Of a stretch of DNA of 33,870 nucleotides, positions 31,958 to 33,870 are shown piece after piece. The stretch's first letter is position 1. Every line of letters starts with the position of its first letter. The notes under the pieces were generated by a model, which ran no database searches, was not told the origin of the DNA, and saw only the letters and a program-made list of their open reading frames with translations. This DNA comes from Flavobacteriales bacterium UBA6772 (lineage in GTDB: Bacteria; Bacteroidota; Bacteroidia; Flavobacteriales; UBA7430): contig DKGK01000015.1 in assembly GCA_002453265.1 (NCBI GenBank), positions 6,816 to 40,685 of the forward strand, read 5' to 3'. A program made the translations under genes and the position numbers.

Positions 31958-33870
31958 ATGAAACACTTATACTTCATCCTACTCAGTACTTTTTTACTTC
32001 TAACACCCTTAGCGAAAGCACAATGTGGAACTGCTGATACCGAAACTTTTATTAGCAGTCAAGCAACTTTAGATGAACTCTCTTCTTGTGAAGTTTTTCA
32101 GGGAGACCTTCACATATTAGGTAGCAGTATTATAAATATCGAAGCTTTATCTTCCTTATTAATTATACAAGGATCGATCTATATTTACGATACCGAAATA
32201 GAGAACATTGATCCTTTAAACGGTTTAATGAATGCTGAAGAAATTAATATTTACAACAATGATTTACTTGTCGCTTGTTGCGCCTCATTAGACTGGCAAG
32301 AAGCCATTTCTTTCGGAACTATACTCGCAATAAATATTATAGAAAATGCGGAAGGCTGTAATTCTTTTGCAGAGGCTCAGGCCACATGCTTAGGTTTAAT
32401 TCCTGGATGTACAGACGATAATGCCGTAAACTACAACCCTCAAGCTACTTTTGATGATGGTTGCTTGAACGGTCCAGATCTTCAAGTTTCTGTTAATACT
32501 ATTCTAAATTCTTTAGAAATAAACTCCTTTACAAGTTCTGATGAATGTTTAATTGCAGAAGGCTGTATAACAGGCTTAGGAGAACGAAAAACACTTCGCT
32601 TTACAACTTCTATTTCAAATTATGGAAATGAAGATTTTTACATAGGTCAATCTGGTGGAGCAGATAACTTAAACGATAATTTTTATTGGGACGACTGCCA
32701 TGGTCACGCCCATTATGAAGGTTATGCTAGCTATAGAATTTATACATATCCAAGCTTGGGTCCTAGCGAAACAATTGGACATAAAAATGGATGGTGTGTA
32801 ATGGATTTAGGTGGAGCTATTGCTAGTGAAGCTCCAGAAGGAGCAAATTACCCTTCTTGTACTTTTACCTATGGTTGCAGTATTATGGGAATTAGTGCTG
32901 GATGTTCAGACACTTATGGTTCAGGAATTTCTTGCCAGTGGGTTGATGTTACAGACCTAGAAGATGGAGAATATGTTTTAGCGGTTTCTTCGAATATGGA
33001 AACAGACAATTATGTTCCAATGTACGAGATAGATTTTTCAAATAACGTTGTTTATGTATTATTTGAAATTGAAACAAATGATCAGGGAGAAACAACAGTT
33101 TTAGCTGCTTCAGAATTTGATGGATCTTCAATAAGCGATGTATGTACACCCAATATTGATTTAGTTGATTTAGGCTATAATTTCGCAGACAATGTAGAGG
33201 TTAATGGAACTCAAGTACAAATGCCTAATGCATTTTTAAACGAGTATTATACCCAGCCAGTACAGTTTTTATTAACCGAAACATTAAATTTAAATGGTGA
33301 AATAATAACGATTGATTCTCTTGTAGTTAATGATATTTCTAACCTACCTTTAGGATTGAGTTGGGCTTGTGAACCTCTATCGTGTTCTTTCCAAGTCGGA
33401 AGTTCTTGTTTAGGTATTAGTGGAATCTCTACACTTACAGGATCGTTTGATGCGACAATTACCTCTACATTATATTTTACCGACAATCAAGGAAATATAC
33501 AAACCCTTGCACTTCCTTACGCAGGTGGGAATACTTGGGTAGATGCTATTTTGGATGAAGAATACTCGGTTTTCGAACCATTTAATCCTACAATAAATGT
33601 TACCGTAGAATTTCCAATTTATGGCTGTATGGATTCCTTGGCAATAAATTTCAATGAACTAGCTACTTATAGCGATGGCTCTTGCGAACTTCTTGACCTA
33701 GGCTGTACAGATCCTTTTTCTTTAAATTTTGATGAAGAGGCCAATACAGAAGATGGTTCTTGCGAATACTGTGCAGAAGGAGTAGAATGGGTAGCTCAAA
33801 TGAACTTATACGATTCTTATGGAGATGGCTGGAATGGAAATGAATACTCTATTATAAACCAATACGGCGA
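31958..33870 (+). CDS. Secreted multidomain protein with a lysyl-oxidase domain (cut by window end)
   Basis: At least 637 residues, open at the window end. The ATG at 31958 gives a signal peptide (MKHLYFILLSTFLLLTPLAK, cut after KA before Q22). Residues about 41-130 are receptor-L-like repeats (GDLHILG, SIYIYDTEIENIDPL). Residues about 172-372 match lysyl oxidase: WDDCHGHAHYEGY supplies the copper triad H248, H250 and H252; GHKNGWC holds K276 and GCSDTYGSGISCQWVDVTDL holds Y320, the two residues that make the lysine tyrosylquinone cofactor in animal LOX. A closing strand SNNVVYVLFEI matches LOX as well. Three GCTD-x-x-A-x-N-[YF]-N-type repeats follow or flank (150-169, 556-576, 582-602), and the visible end enters a DSYGDGWNG domain common in flavobacterial exoproteins. 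It is probably T9SS-exported; its C-terminus is not visible. Confidence 0.85.
   Translation, partial: MKHLYFILLSTFLLLTPLAKAQCGTADTETFISSQATLDELSSCEVFQGDLHILGSSIINIEALSSLLIIQGSIYIYDTEIENIDPLNGLMNAEEINIYNNDLLVACCASLDWQEAISFGTILAINIIENAEGCNSFAEAQATCLGLIPGCTDDNAVNYNPQATFDDGCLNGPDLQVSVNTILNSLEINSFTSSDECLIAEGCITGLGERKTLRFTTSISNYGNEDFYIGQSGGADNLNDNFYWDDCHGHAHYEGYASYRIYTYPSLGPSETIGHKNGWCVMDLGGAIASEAPEGANYPSCTFTYGCSIMGISAGCSDTYGSGISCQWVDVTDLEDGEYVLAVSSNMETDNYVPMYEIDFSNNVVYVLFEIETNDQGETTVLAASEFDGSSISDVCTPNIDLVDLGYNFADNVEVNGTQVQMPNAFLNEYYTQPVQFLLTETLNLNGEIITIDSLVVNDISNLPLGLSWACEPLSCSFQVGSSCLGISGISTLTGSFDATITSTLYFTDNQGNIQTLALPYAGGNTWVDAILDEEYSVFEPFNPTINVTVEFPIYGCMDSLAINFNELATYSDGSCELLDLGCTDPFSLNFDEEANTEDGSCEYCAEGVEWVAQMNLYDSYGDGWNGNEYSIINQYG
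32471..33073 (+). other. Lysyl-oxidase-like catalytic domain
   Basis: Encodes residues about 172-372 of the last protein. The order of landmarks is the same as in human LOX: an N-terminal DLQV strand (LOX: DLVP), copper HxHxH after a Trp and Cys, GHK with the cofactor lysine, paired cysteines, a GISAGCSDTY segment with the cofactor tyrosine, CQWVDVTDL, and DFSNNVV. The Lys-to-Tyr spacing is 44 residues here against about 35 in human LOX, reflecting a short insertion. Confidence 0.85.

Noticed and set aside
32949..33486. Two antisense reading frames (32949-33149 and 33247-33486, minus strand)
   Set aside because: They are shadows of the lysyl-oxidase-like gene, which reads continuously on the plus strand through both.

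Overview
The window looks like chromosomal DNA of a marine-type member of the Bacteroidota, probably order Flavobacteriales. The evidence is the low GC content, the near absence of Shine-Dalgarno sequences, several matches to the Bacteroidota -7 promoter element TAnnTTTG, a secreted protease with a type IX secretion (T9SS) sorting domain, a PorV/PorQ-family barrel, and a TonB-dependent receptor with an N-terminal carboxypeptidase-regulatory-like domain. No tRNA, rRNA, CRISPR array, transposase or prophage gene is visible.

Layout. Positions 1-6000 hold housekeeping genes on both strands: pgk(+), a CvpA-family membrane protein(-), a small conserved hypothetical(+), a small lipoprotein(-), pheS(+) and rnr(-). 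Strong hairpins separate pgk from cvpA and pheS from rnr. Positions 6175-8361 encode a secreted M43 metalloprotease with a T9SS C-terminal domain. Positions 8466-13327 are the sbcD-sbcC nuclease pair. Positions 13409-14274 are greA and a HIT-family hydrolase (minus strand, start/stop overlapping by one base). Positions 14364-23219 form a minus-strand operon of three envelope genes: a large TonB-dependent receptor, a giant secreted protein of about 1339 aa, and a PorV/PorQ-family barrel. Positions 23385-23801 encode a lipoprotein with a Rieske-like C-terminus that has lost its histidine ligands.

Positions 24165-27149 (minus) hold S-adenosylhomocysteinase and two consecutive kynurenine-branch enzymes, 3-hydroxyanthranilate 3,4-dioxygenase and ACMS decarboxylase. 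The gap at 27150-27402 holds a promoter-like signal followed by an RNA-like fold of a nine-base-pair closing stem, two inner hairpins and a GAAA tetraloop; it resembles an intergenic palindromic repeat. A DUF3109 Cys-cluster protein follows, then nrdB-nrdA, which encode a class Ia ribonucleotide reductase closely resembling the eukaryotic type. The window ends inside a large secreted protein (31958 to beyond 33870) that contains a well-preserved lysyl-oxidase domain.

The most notable items are the lysyl-oxidase-like exoprotein, with its copper His triad and both cofactor-forming residues (Lys and Tyr) in place, and the receptor / giant exoprotein / PorV-like operon. The giant protein ends in a T9SS-like beta domain carrying an unusual extension that finishes in RPIDLDSF. 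This operon could be a surface assembly system of unknown function. Other points are probable leaderless promoters at pgk and the DUF3109 gene, the structured element at 27280-27342, and the degenerate Rieske lipoprotein.
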